Of a stretch of DNA of 64,000 nt, positions 54,750-64,000 are shown piece by piece. The DNA lies in assembly GCF_028453695.1 (NCBI RefSeq), contig NC_135778.1, positions 2,418,001-2,482,000 of the forward strand, written 5' to 3'. The notes under the pieces were generated by a model. That model did no database searches, was not told the DNA's origin, and saw nothing but the letters and a program-made list of their open reading frames with translations. Within the stretch, counting starts at the first letter, position 1, and each line of letters opens with the position of its first letter. Both the position numbers and the translations under genes were made by a program. This DNA is from Augochlora pura. Taxonomy: Eukaryota > Arthropoda > Insecta > Hymenoptera > Halictidae.

Positions 54750-55746
54750 GGTCCTCGCGTAAACCGAGGCTGCGTGTGTCCCGATCACGCGTTGTTCCGG
54801 GGTCGCGGCGAGAAGGCGGCCGCGCGCGCGTTTTCGGCTGGCCGAGGGTGCGGGTCCGCGCCGGAAACGACGTCGAGCGTCGAGCGGCGCCACCCGGCGA
54901 GGAGAACGAAGGAAACTGCGCGACGACGCCCCGGAGGAGGCACGCGCGGCATGGAAAAGAAAACTATTAGAACGCGGCCAAGAAAACAGGTGGTGTGGCT
55001 GGCCAGCGAGCAAGCAAGCAAGCAAGCGAGCGAACGAGCGAGCGAGCAACGACGAAAACAGCTCTGCGCGCGGCGCGGCCGGTCGAGAAAGAACGGAGAG
55101 AAGGTCTCTCTCTCTCTCTCCGGGCCGAGGTTCGCGGCCTCTGTCGCTCTCTCTCTCTCTCTCTCGCGCGGGTAGTCCTTAGTCCGGGCATAGTCCATAG
55201 AGGGCCGCAGGATACGAGGAAGAAGAAGGCGAAGGGGGCGACGACGAGGAACGCGGAGCCGCTGGCTGCCGGCGCAGAATTCAAAGAACTGGGAGCGAGG
55301 TAAACAAAATATTCGTGCTGGCTCGGTGTATACACAGGTCGTCCGCGCGCGCGCACACTCTGTCTCTCTCTCTCTCTTATATATAAACATCTCTCTCGCA
55401 CGCGGCGCATCGGAGAAGGGCAGAAGAGGGCCGCCGCAGGGCGGAGCAGGGTGGGACGAACCGGAGGAACGCAAGAAGAGGACGAGGAGGAAGAGGGAGG
55501 AGGAAGGTGTAGAAGAAGCCGTGGGCCCTGGCAAGGGCGAGAAGAGAACCAACTGCGAAGGCACTCGGTGGCGCCGCGCGCTCGCGCGAAACAAAGCGAG
55601 AGGGAGCGAGCTCGCGTTCGAAGGGCGAGAAGGTAGCGAACGAGAGGGTTCGCGGGGGTTGGAGGAAGCTAGAAGAGAGAGCGAGAGAGAGAGAGACTCG
55701 AAAGGTGGGGCAGCAGAGGGTATCGGGAGAGCAAAGGGCCCAGAAG

Positions 55747-55908
55747 ATGGGCCCTGGCGGCGCGATAGTGACGACGAGTACGGCGATGGTGGTGGTGGTG
55801 CTAGTGATGCTGGTGCCGGTGGTGGTAGTGGTGACGGCACACAAGGGTAGAGCCGCGGAGGAGGGGGGCACAGGAGAGGAGGTCGGAGGAAGAGATAGAA
55901 GCAGAGAG
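55747..55908 (+). CDS. Candidate first coding exon with signal peptide
   Basis: ATG at 55747 in a GAAGATGGG context (A at -3, G at +4). The peptide opens MGPGGAIVTTSTAM, then a 17-residue hydrophobic core (roughly residues 14-30, almost all Val, Leu and Met), then VTAHKGRAAEEG. This fits a signal peptide with cleavage after VTA (small residues at -3 and -1). Candidate donors are CAAGG|GTAGAG at 55847 and the stronger GAGAG|GTGAGA at 55909; the exon end given uses the second (54 codons, phase 0). The first would give a phase-1 exon, common after signal peptides. GTG/GTA-rich DNA can mimic such a core by chance, and no downstream exon is visible, so the protein family is unknown. Confidence 0.3.
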
Positions 55909-56231
55909 GTGAGAGGGAGAGGGCGGGGGTCCTGGAATGCGGCCGTGGTCCCGGTATATACGCGCCGGTCGGCTATGCCAGGGTATTTGTGTATTTATGT
56001 GGAACACCGGAGAACCTCGGCAACGGGAACGAAAGAGACGCCCGAAGGAGTTCTTCAAAGAGGTGAACAGAGACGGAAGGGAGCCAATGGCCAGCCAAGG
56101 TGTGCTGCCCTTTTGGTACGAGGGAGTGAGTGGATAGGTACTCGGGCACCCGGCTATGCAGCAAGAGCACCAGGAACCAAACGACAACCACCGTCCCACC
56201 ACCTACCGCCTCGCCTCTCTCCCTCTCTTCT

Positions 56232-56280
56232 ACACACACACGCTTAGCTCTCTCTCTCTCTCTCTCTCTCTTCCTCTCAC
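56232..56280. repeat. CACA and CT microsatellites
   Basis: ACACACACACG followed by a CT run of about 24 bases. Confidence 0.85.
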
Positions 56281-56801
56281 GCTGTTTCTCGGTCCTCTTT
56301 TTCCCGTTCCGAGGTTCCTCGAAATTCCATCGCGGAGTTCCATGTCCCGCGTGGAACGTCCGGAAAGGCGTTCCCTTCGGGGAACTTTACGGCCGCGCCG
56401 CGATATTTCGATCGATGACGTGTGCTCATTGTGATCGCGTGATTTTTTCCCACCGGGACGCTTTGTCCCACGGACAGAGACCGAGAGAGAGGAGAGAGAG
56501 AGAGGGACTCTGGCCCTCGAGAAGCAGGAGGACCGTGTTTACAATGTGAGATCCTCGCGCGCCAGCAGCGCCGCTTTCGGCGAGGTTCCCAGCGCGAGCG
56601 CGGAGACGTTTCGAAAGAGGATCGCGCGCGCGCGCGCGCGTCGTGGAATTTTCCCGCCTTCTTCCCTGATCTTTCTCTCGTTACCAGGAACGACGGACGC
56701 GACACGAGTGGCCGGCACGTGAGAGAATGTCGTCAATGCGATGGCAGCGGTTTCAGGAGCGGAGGCCGCGCGCGGGAGCGCGGGGAGGGCCCGAGGGGGG
56801 C

Positions 56802-56829
56802 CCGAGGAGGAGGAGGAGGAGGAGGAGGT
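56802..56829. repeat. GGA trinucleotide run
   Basis: About eight or nine GGA units; gives poly-Glu or poly-Pro in translated frames. Confidence 0.9.
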
Positions 56830-57174
56830 GGAACGAGTGAACGCAGGGAGGGAAATGCCTCGCTCGGAATCATCGTGGGCACCACCGTACGCGCGCTCGA
56901 GTACGAATCCCGAATACCGACCGATCGCGGAGACTGCGGCAGCGCGCTGCCCCCGGTATTCGAACCACGTGGCTCGCCGCTAACTGCGAAGCCGACTACT
57001 CTCGCACGCAGCGCGGCCGCGTTGACAGGAGACGCGAAGGGGTCAACGACGTATCTGGAAGAAGTGGCGCTAGCCCGCCGCGCATAATTTCCCGTGAGAA
57101 TGCCGGCCAACCGATCGTCGGCTGCGAGAACCGAACAACGCTCGTCGTCGACGACGGACGGGCAACTATAGCCG

Positions 57175-57180
57175 GTAAGT
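57175..57180 (+). other. Candidate splice donor CCG|GTAAGTG
   Basis: ATAGCCGGTAAGTGACC matches all six intronic consensus positions. An ATG at 57099 upstream meets a stop at the exon edge, so any exon here would be untranslated or use another frame. Confidence 0.3.
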
Positions 57181-58332
57181 GACCCGAAGAACTTCTCGCG
57201 ATCCGACAGCCTGCGAGACGTGGCCTCGGTATAAATAAAGTCTTAGTATCGGTAACAGTAAAGTCGCACGTAAAACCATCGTTTCCAACACCTAATTCCA
57301 ATTACTTCTAAACAATCCACGCAATGGCCATTTAAAAATGGACATTTTCTCGCGAAAATGACCGAGATTCCCGTGCCGAACGCATACATCGGGAAGCGCG
57401 AATTTACGCGAGCAATATCGGAGAACCGAGAGCGGGATGCGCGAAGCAGCACGTGCTGCCGGCCTAATAAAGCCTGCGTTAAACCGTGATCCAATATCGA
57501 AACGACCGCGCGCAGTGTTCCAACATCTACAATCTACTATCATCCATTATCGCGATTCGGTATTCCGTGCCGGACAGCGGCCGTTCTTATTAGTCGGAAC
57601 AGCGTGTGGACGATGAGCGCGCGCGCGTGCGCTTGTGTTGCGATCAAAACAACGCGGAGGACCGCTAAGCGGGGCGGCACGGCTCGCTCGTGGTACGCCA
57701 TAAACTCCTCGAGATACATCGTAGAAAGGAAAAGCAGCATTCCGATCCTCCCGGCGGAGGTCTCAAAAATCCGAGCGGCGGCAGTGCTCGCGAAGAGAGA
57801 GAGGGAGAAGTCTTTTCTCTCTCTCGGTCGTGTTTTTACCGGAAAGCGATTCGGTGCGTACACGCACTCGCGTCTCGTTGCGTTACACCCACTCTCGGGA
57901 CTCGCTCGAGGTCCGCGATCGTGCGAGCGAGCGAGCGAGCGAGCGGCCAAGGGAACGGAACCCGCCCTCTCCGTCTGTTGATGTGTACGGGCGGCCGGAG
58001 ATCGCGGTGTCGAGGCTCTCGCAGCATCTCAGGCGGTCCAGCGGCGGCGTCGCTGGCCCCACCGATGCCCCCCGTGCCCCGCCGATCCCCGCGGAGCCGA
58101 TGCGATTTCGGTGGTGGGACCGTGTACGTGCACGGCGGATCGCGAGCCTGTGTTCGTGTGCGCGCCGAGGGTATTAGGTGTACGAGGCCGCTCGCGCGCC
58201 TGTATGCCCGATGGTGGCCAACCGAACGCGCCGAGAGAAGAGGAGAAGGGGGGAGGAGGGAGGGAGGGAGGCGTCGCGCCGTGGGAACCGAGGAAAACGT
58301 TTCCCGCATACCACCCCTCTCCGGGCTCTCTA

Positions 58333-58362
58333 CCGCCGCCGCCGCCGCCGCCCCCCCCCCCG
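58333..58362. repeat. CCG run followed by poly-C
   Basis: CCGCCGCCGCCGCC then a C run, source of apparent poly-Gly/poly-Pro. Confidence 0.9.
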
Positions 58363-58763
58363 CCCTTCACAAACACCGACGCGAGGTTCGCGTACGTGCA
58401 CGCGGGACGGACGCGTGCACACACGGTCGCGCGCACAGACACGGTCGCGGGTACGCGACGCACACAGAGGGAACGCGCTGCTCACCACCGGGGCCACACT
58501 AAGGAGGTACACGAGACGAACGTGGGACCACGTGACCGGCCCGTAACTTCACGGCGCACACTCTTCTCATTCTCTCTCTCTTTTGCTTGTTCAACGTCGC
58601 CTGTCTTTTGCACTCTTTCGCTCTTTCTCGCTCGCTCGCTCTTTCACTACATCTATCCGTCCATCTCTCCGATCGCTGCTCTCCTTTCTTTCTTGCGCGC
58701 GCTTGTCTCTCTCTCTCTCTGTCTTTCTTCCTCTCTCTCCCCCTTCCTACGATCCTTATTCGA

Positions 58764-58806
58764 ACGACGCAGTTGCGCGTACCTACCGCGGGAGCAACTG
58801 CGTCGT
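58764..58806. other. Perfect 13-bp inverted repeat with CAGTTG cores
   Basis: ACGACGCAGTTGC (58764-58776) and GCAACTGCGTCGT (58794-58806) with a 17-base spacer. CCTACGA at 58746-58752 and TCGTAGG at 58803-58809 form an additional outer pairing. It could be a hairpin in RNA or a paired E-box (CAGTTG/CAACTG) site. Confidence 0.7.
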
Positions 58807-59247
58807 AGGCTCCGGCCGAGAAGGAGATCCGTGTGTATCGTGTCGCGCTTCCTTGTCCGGCGAACGTCCCCGCGACATCATCATCGACGGCGCGGCGGGC
58901 CGGGTCGGGTCGGGGCCCGGGCCAGCTGACTCCTCGCCGCCGGATCCGCGTACGCGACTGCCAAAAGAATGTCTTCTCGGCGAGAATCGGGAGTACACGA
59001 CGCATTGTGAAACGACCCGACCTCCGGTCGTCTCTCCCCCCTCTCGTCCGGGGGACACGCGGAGAGGGAAGAATGTGTTACGTTTTACGTCACGATCGCA
59101 TACCGACCCCGCGCTCGCGCGCGCGGGCCCGTTCCTTTTTTTTTTCTCGGGCGGTTGCAAATGAAGCGATCGCCGCCGAGGGGACTTACCGGAAACGCCG
59201 GGGACATGCGACGCTGGAAAACCGTGTGTTTCGTGCCGGGGACTTAC

Positions 59248-59483
59248 CTGGAATCAGAAAATACGTCTGTTAGCATGCGCTCGTGATTTTTAACGGCCTG
59301 GTTTCGTCGTGTAACAATGTCAATGTTTGCGACAGTTGTGTCATGGATTGAATAATGGTAGGACTTTTGACGTTGATGTATATGTTGTATAACAGCAATA
59401 TATGGTGTAAGATGGTATATATTAATTGAGTTTGCAATGGTTACATTATATATTAAATAACAGTGTATTGCACTACAACTCAT
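59248..59483 (-). other. Minus-strand frame ending at a perfect splice donor
   Basis: ACTTACCT at 59242-59249 reads AG|GTAAGT on the minus strand, a perfect donor. A minus frame from 59483 stays open for 79 codons and terminates exactly across it (the TAA comes from the donor). The upstream DNA is AT-rich and the peptide (rich in Ile, Tyr, His, Asn) matches nothing recognised. A chance frame is more likely than an exon; a non-coding exon is possible. Confidence 0.2.
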
Positions 59484-59489
59484 TTATCT

Positions 59490-59870
59490 TTACGTGCTTT
59501 TTTCCAGGCTTTGATGACAGAAGAATTTATTTTATTATTTTGTATAATGTAACGTAGTATATATCAAATATTAAATAATAGTTATACGAATAAAATAATA
59601 CGTTAATTCGACTGCGATATTTACAATAAAATTTGATGGCATTTCAATTTTAAATATTCCTAAATTCCAAATTTACAAGTTCCATTAAAAATATGAATTT
59701 GAGGATATCTCTACGTATTATTTTCGACTCGCTAAAACAATTAAAGAATAAAAACATGTCTGTCTGTCTCATCTCTTTTGACTTTGCATAAAATATCGCA
59801 GTTTAATGATAGTTTACAACCGCGGCAACGTGATGGCAGTATGACGAGGTCGTTACAGAGTAATGGATTA
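59490..59870. other. AT-rich block
   Basis: No element termini or gene recognised; short TCTGTCTGTC repeat near 59758. Confidence 0.4.
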
Positions 59871-59871
59871 A

Positions 59872-59975
59872 TTAACCAGTTAGCTGTTTCCGACGAGTGT
59901 GCTCGCGGTAGCAAAAACTGTAGTCGTTCCTTACTGACGAGTATACTCGTCGGAAGCAGCAACATGGCTAAATAA
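59872..59975 (+). mobile_element. TTAA-family E terminal fragment
   Basis: TTAACCAGTTAGCTGTTTCCG then two subterminal dyads: GACGAGTGTGCTCG and the perfect palindrome GACGAGTATACTCGTC at 59936-59951. The right end is not seen; a related palindrome lies at 17387. Confidence 0.5.
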
Positions 59976-59979
59976 AATT

Positions 59980-60240
59980 ACATACATATATTCGTAATAT
60001 TTTTCATTAAATTATAGGCTTAATAAAAGCTCCTAAATGTAGCACAATAAATCATAAACACTTGATTGTATAAATGTAATATCTGATTAGAAACAAAATG
60101 GCCGACCAATGACCTATTCTGTTCGATTCTCCCTAAAGTAATGTCCGTCTCTCTGCAAACTATTTATTTCAAGTAAAGCAATTTCAAAACAAAAATCCAC
60201 TCGTAAAATCGAACGGCCAAGAATCCCTCAAAAATATATC
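59980..60240. other. AT-rich block
   Basis: Nothing specific seen. Confidence 0.4.
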
Positions 60241-60780
60241 ATAAACATCGCTTTGTAAAAATCGATCAGCGTCGCCTAAGCGGCGCGAGAAGCGGTTCTC
60301 GCCCGCGCGTTCCCGGATTGAGACGTTAAAAGCCGGAGTGTCGTGAATGGAGAAAAGTCCCCGCTAAACGATTCGTCGAACGACTCGCGTAAACGCGACC
60401 GACCTATTTTTATTCGGTAATTACAGTATCTGCCCGTAATTCGTATCCTTGCGTGAAACTTGTTGCAAGCGGCCGTGTAACAGGCGCGAGCGAGCGAGCG
60501 CGCGCGGAGATCGTTTGTAACGAGCGGAAAAGACCGAGAACAGCGGCGAGCAAGCTGCCAAGCTGAATCGTATCGCGTGAAATTACACAGCCGAGTGGAA
60601 CCGACCGCCGCGCGTTTAACACAAGCCGCGTGTACACGCGCGTACCTCTACGACGCTCACGCGCGCGTGAGTGTACACGTCTGCTGCGTGTTCTTCGTTT
60701 TTTATTTATGTAATTTAGGAACCAGTACTCCTGTAATTATTTTCTTACGGGCACGGTCCCGATAGGACAGCGCCGATAAG
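60240..60780. other. GC-rich block
   Basis: GCGAGCGAGCGAGCGCGCG near 60485-60504 and CGCG-rich palindromic ACGCGCGCGTGAG near 60658. No exon recognised. Confidence 0.3.
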
Positions 60781-60785
60781 TTACA

Positions 60786-61291
60786 TTAATCCCTTCCCGT
60801 ACTTTAACGAGTCAGACTCGCGACGAAGATTTTTGCCCAAACATGAATATCGCGAGTCAGACTCGCGAACAGATACTTGGGCCAAACATAAACATCGCGA
60901 GTCTGTGTCGCGAACACATACTTGGGCCAAACGTAAACATAACAAGCCGAGCTCGCGGACTGATTTTTTGCCCGTTACGCTCGTGACTGAATGTTAGTTC
61001 CTCTCAGTACCTCAGAACAGTTAGTCACGATTCTTGTCGTTGCTGTTACGAAGCAGTTCAATTATTCAAATTTAAGAAACCCTTTCAAAATGCAAGGTAC
61101 AAAAGTGTGTAGTGAAGGCCGTGATATTTTAGTATCGCGTAAAATTGACTATATCACAGGCATTGCGGGCCTCTACATTTCGGATCGTATTGCGACTGTT
61201 TACAAACATCAGTCTGGTCTGTTTAGCGCGCGTTGATGCGGACCGCTCGGGCCTGAGTTTCGTCGAGCTAAATGGCACGGGAAGGGGTTAA
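60786..61291 (+). mobile_element. TTAA-family D element, 506 bp, with structured internal repeats
   Basis: TTAA on both sides; left end TCCCTTCCCGTACTTTAACG, right end AAATGGCACGGGAAGGGG, imperfect inverted repeats. From about 60808 to 60985 four 45-bp subterminal units follow, each with a GCGAGTC(N)GACTCGCG-like dyad and TTGGGCCAAACATAAACAT. The remainder (60991-61236) holds a short frame. TTAA and C-rich ends point to a piggyBac-type element; 506 bp without a transposase means non-autonomous or internally deleted. Confidence 0.85.
61090..61236 (+). CDS. Short frame inside family D element
   Basis: ATG at 61090 (preceded by CCTTTCAAA) opens 48 codons to TGA at 61234-61236; an in-frame upstream ATG at 60991 would extend it to 81. 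The peptide contains KVCSEGRDILVSRKIDYI and ends HQSGLFSAR. It is not low complexity and its base use is balanced, unlike most frames here. It does not match a transposase domain that I recognise. It could be the N-terminal remnant of a lost transposase, captured DNA, or chance. Confidence 0.25.
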   Translation: MQGTKVCSEGRDILVSRKIDYITGIAGLYISDRIATVYKHQSGLFSAR

Positions 61292-61299
61292 TAACGCCC

Positions 61300-61700
61300 G
61301 ACTTTGCATGTACTCACCTCGCCCCGATACAGTTGTACCACCACCCATAATGATAAAGGAAGTTACAATGTACTCTATACGCTATAATTTGCTATAATAA
61401 CCATTAATGTTTCGCGATCCGAGCGCGCCTCCCAGGCACGGCCGGCGACAAGCGTCGTCGTCGTTGTCGTCGTTGTCGTTGCTGCTTTTGCTCCGCGCGC
61501 ACACGCCCGCCGGCGACGCCGTATATCGGATCAACATTGTTCCCATAATTTGTCGACTCTCGGCTTTCTCTCTCTCTCTCTCTCTCTCTCTGTTCGTTTT
61601 ACAACACCGGCAGCCGCGGTTGCCCGGGCAAACGGTGCGCAATTTTTCTCGTCGATGCTTTTATCCAGTCGAATCGTTTTCCGAGCTGTACAACAATCAT
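61300..61700. other. GC-rich block
   Basis: CGT/TCG trinucleotide run near 61455-61480 and CT run 61568-61592. No exon recognised. Confidence 0.35.
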
Positions 61701-62030
61701 CCACGAGTAAATCAATCTTCGTTATCGCGATTTAACATAAGCGCTCGATTATGGGAACGTTTATATCTTGACTCGTGGCTTTTTTTTGCTATTTGTCGTA
61801 TTTATTTCATTATCATTTCAGTAATCATTTCAGAGATTGGCACGCGGCAAGTTAATATTTAAGAAAAAGATTTGCCCTCTGTAGAGATAAAAATTTAATT
61901 TAGAATATATATCCAGAAACAGTATTAAAATATAATTGTTTTTATTCAATACCCTCTGTTATACTTCTGTAGAACACGAAATATATATATTAATATTTAT
62001 AATATTAGATTTCTTTTTCTAGCGATATGC
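61700..62030. other. AT-rich block
   Basis: Nothing specific seen. Confidence 0.4.
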
Positions 62031-62034
62031 CCAA

Positions 62035-62740
62035 TTACGCCGCGCGACGGAAGCTGCGTCGGACGATTGCGCGAACGATTCCGCGTATATTTTGATCGCG
62101 GCCCGGGACACGGGTTACAGGTGAATTCGAGCGGACAGGTACGCCGCGCGCGGAGAGGGTGCTATACGCGGGGCATCGGCGCGGTCCAGGTTACGCGTCG
62201 AACATGGAAATTTGAGAGACTGACACGAGCAAATGAAACGCGCGGGCGCGCGGTGGCGAGAAGGCCGGAAAGCCATAGAGAACTCTCGCGGCGTGAAACT
62301 CGATTATTCGGTGCGAGGCGAAGGCGGGAGGATTCGCGCTTCTGCACCGGTTTCGTAGTCGGACGCTTCGCACGTCGCGCCGCCGACGCCGCCGCCGGCG
62401 CACGGTTCGGCGTGTTAATTAATCTCGTTAAGGCTCGAACTGACAACCGTGTCCGAGAGACGGCACACGTTCGAGTCGCTCACTGCCGGTTGATCGACTT
62501 TTACGCCGTGACTTCCATGGCGACGCGGCACCGACACGTTTCTCGATCCTCTATTTACGCCGATTTTTAATCCGGCCGCGGGCTCGTCCACGGCTACGCG
62601 ATTCAATAAGTATCGATTCTACCTGGCCCATCGCCCGCACACCTGTTATCCAGGGACCGTGATATCGGTCGTTCGATTCATAGTTCGGCGGGGCTGGTCA
62701 TCGCGCGGCAGCCTAATTCGATGCTTTGTTTTCGGGGATA
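62035..62740. other. CpG-rich block
   Basis: Unique GC-rich sequence. The 167-codon plus frame (62067-62570) is Arg-rich without a domain, and the minus strand is open in two frames over the same part, which argues against coding. Confidence 0.35.
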
Positions 62741-62741
62741 A

Positions 62742-62940
62742 TTAACCCTTTGCACTCGAAGCCATTTTAACTGTAAATGTGAAATAGTTTTCTTGGATAA
62801 TAGTATTGACATTTTATTTAATAAAGTGCACTCTTATGGGTGCGAAATTGATTCTTGCGACTCGTAGCAACAGTTATGTAATTTTATTTTTATTACTTTT
62901 TATTATATATATATATAATAACTTTAATGTAAAGGGTTAA
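62742..62940 (+). mobile_element. TTAA-family A element, internally deleted
   Basis: TTAACCCTTTGCACTCGAAG, CCATTTTAACTGTAAATG and GAAATTGATTCTTGCGAC are consensus. After AACAGTTATGTAATTTT the middle is replaced by an AT-rich (TA) stretch and the right end is only TAATGTAAAGGGTTAA. Length 199 bp. Confidence 0.85.
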
Positions 62941-62944
62941 ATCA

Positions 62945-63640
62945 ACTCGCCCGGCAAATGTACAATTTAAAATAGAAAATAGCAATATAAATACCGTAAC
63001 ACTCGCGTAGAAATGCTTATCGGTCAGACGAGACCGAAAACTAACCAAAAAAAGAAGAAGAAAAGAGCAAGAAAAGGGGAAGCAGGGTTTCGGGACCAAG
63101 AAGGACGCGTTCCAGATAAAACAAGCCGAGGAGAGGTCGCCGCCCTTCCAGGAATCCTAAAAACCTTATAAACTCGGACTCGATCTGTGTTAACCGCGCG
63201 GGCGCGCGTTAACTTTGGTTAGACTGAATCCTGGCGCGCCGAGGCGGCAAAGCGCACACAGGAGACCCGTCTGTGTGTGTGTGCGTGTGTGTGTGCAAAC
63301 CCGCAGGGCCCGCGTCTCGTTCTGTTTTTCGTAGATTCTTAGATTTTTCTCGACGATAAAGTCGGTGCTTTCGTCACGGGGTTGTTTCCGCGTGGGAAGC
63401 TGGCCCAGGGCGCGTTCACACATGCGCGACATAATGCCGGCGCCGCGGCACGGGTCAGTTTCGCGTTCACCTGCCCCAAGGAAAATTCGTCGATGGACGA
63501 GTGATCGAGCGCAATGCGGCGTGGGTATAGTGTGGTCATGGCGTGGTATAGCGCGGGAAAATTTCGGGAAACGCTTCGCGAGTTCCGGCATGCGTGGTTC
63601 ACTCGCGCGCGGGTTAAGTTGAAGATGAGTTAATGCGATG
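62945..63640. other. GC-rich block
   Basis: Contains an AAGAAG/AAAAGA purine tract near 63048-63080 and a GT run 63272-63294. No exon recognised. Confidence 0.35.
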
Positions 63641-64000
63641 CAATTTTGTGTTTCGAGCGCAAGTTTGTTTAATTCGCAGAAGCGATTAGCGTTGTTAATA
63701 ATAATTATTGAAGATAAGTCGACGTGAATCAATTTTGAGTTTCGAGAGTTAGTTGATCTAATTCGCAGAAGCGATTAACGTTGTTAATAATAATTATTAA
63801 AGATAATTAATAATTATTATTAATATTATTATTAATAACGCGAATCAATTTTCTGCGTCGAGTGCAAGTTTATTTAATTCGCAGAAGTGATTAGCGTTAT
63901 TGACAATAATTATTCAAGATAATTAATAATTATTATTAATATTATTATTAATAACGCGAATCAATTTTTGAGTCATCAATTCGCGAGTCATCAACTAGAA
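63640..64000. repeat. Tandem repeat of 89-116 bp, running to window end
   Basis: AATTCGCAGAAGCGATTAGC starts at 63671, 63760 and 63876 with small changes. Each unit has CAATTTTGAGTTTCGAG-like sequence and a TTAATAATAATTATT tail; expansion of the tail explains the longer second interval. The array probably continues beyond 64000. Confidence 0.88.

Larger units (their letters stand above)
54550..59240. promoter_or_regulatory. 4.7-kb CpG-rich region, candidate gene 5' region on plus strand
   Basis: The longest continuous CpG-rich tract of the window, interrupted only by GA, CT, GGA, CG and poly-C microsatellites. It contains three good plus-strand donor matches (54744, 55909, 57175), one start codon with a signal-peptide-like reading, CAC/ACGTG boxes and a long inverted repeat. 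It is most simply read as promoter, first exon(s) and first-intron DNA of a gene whose later exons lie beyond the window. Proof needs transcript data. Confidence 0.35.

Noticed and set aside
54785..55840. 351-codon minus-strand frame, the longest in the window
   Set aside because: Pro/Ser/Arg/Leu-rich from GC and CT skew, overlaps equally long plus frames, no recognisable domain.
57690..58929. Pair of overlapping plus frames of about 270 codons
   Set aside because: Low-complexity Arg/Gly/Ser/Pro sequence across CCG, poly-C and CGAG repeats, with long frames on the opposite strand too.

Overview
This window looks like non-coding nuclear DNA from an insect, most probably a hymenopteran such as a bee. 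No protein-coding gene can be established from sequence alone. The assignment rests on short AACCTAA, GGTTAGG and GGTTATGTCAGGTTATGTC strings, very long GA/CT microsatellites, CpG-rich blocks alternating sharply with AT-rich blocks, and many short TTAA-flanked elements of piggyBac-like type. That combination is familiar from bee genomes, but the species call is inference. One assembly gap of exactly 100 N lies at 25134-25233, directly after an 18-base poly-G run.

Layout: about forty CpG-rich blocks of 0.3-2 kb (the largest at about 54.55-59.24 kb) alternate with AT-rich blocks of 0.3-1 kb. The CpG-rich blocks carry GA/CT, CG, CGGCT, CTCGA and GGCGA repeats and chance open frames. The AT-rich blocks hold nearly all the mobile-element copies and tandem arrays. 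Arginine/serine-rich or Ser-Leu-rich translated frames throughout are what GC-rich and CT-rich DNA gives by chance.

The clearest biological content is a set of short non-autonomous elements whose ends begin TTAA then a C-rich inverted terminal repeat. Family A (ends CCCTTTGCACTCGA) has about 18-20 copies or fragments, including an inverted back-to-back pair sharing one TTAA near 43740 and two abutting copies near 52372. Smaller families B to F are separated by their termini. Family D at 60786-61291 is the most structured: 506 bp, matching ends, four 45-bp internal repeats each built on a GAGTC/GACTC dyad, and a short open frame. A separate palindromic hairpin-type element lies at 46-246, with a half copy at 17183-17285.

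There are more than fifteen tandem arrays with unit lengths from 16 to 181 bp, notably a 44-bp array at 31620-32110, a 16-bp array at 20050-20484, and three arrays at 33.6-35.1 kb whose units (24, 27 and 30 bp) are all multiples of three.

The best gene-related signals are in the 51-59 kb CpG-rich region: a CCAAT-like box plus a perfect 12-bp E-box palindrome (51395-51406), good splice-donor matches (54744, 55909, 57175), and an ATG at 55747 opening a peptide with a textbook signal-sequence profile. Together these suggest the 5' region of a plus-strand gene whose main exons lie outside the window. Several moderate-GC stretches rich in TAAT and TTTATGG homeodomain-type words (22.2-22.6, 24.8-25.5 and 33.3 kb) are candidate conserved regulatory elements; proof needs comparison with related genomes.
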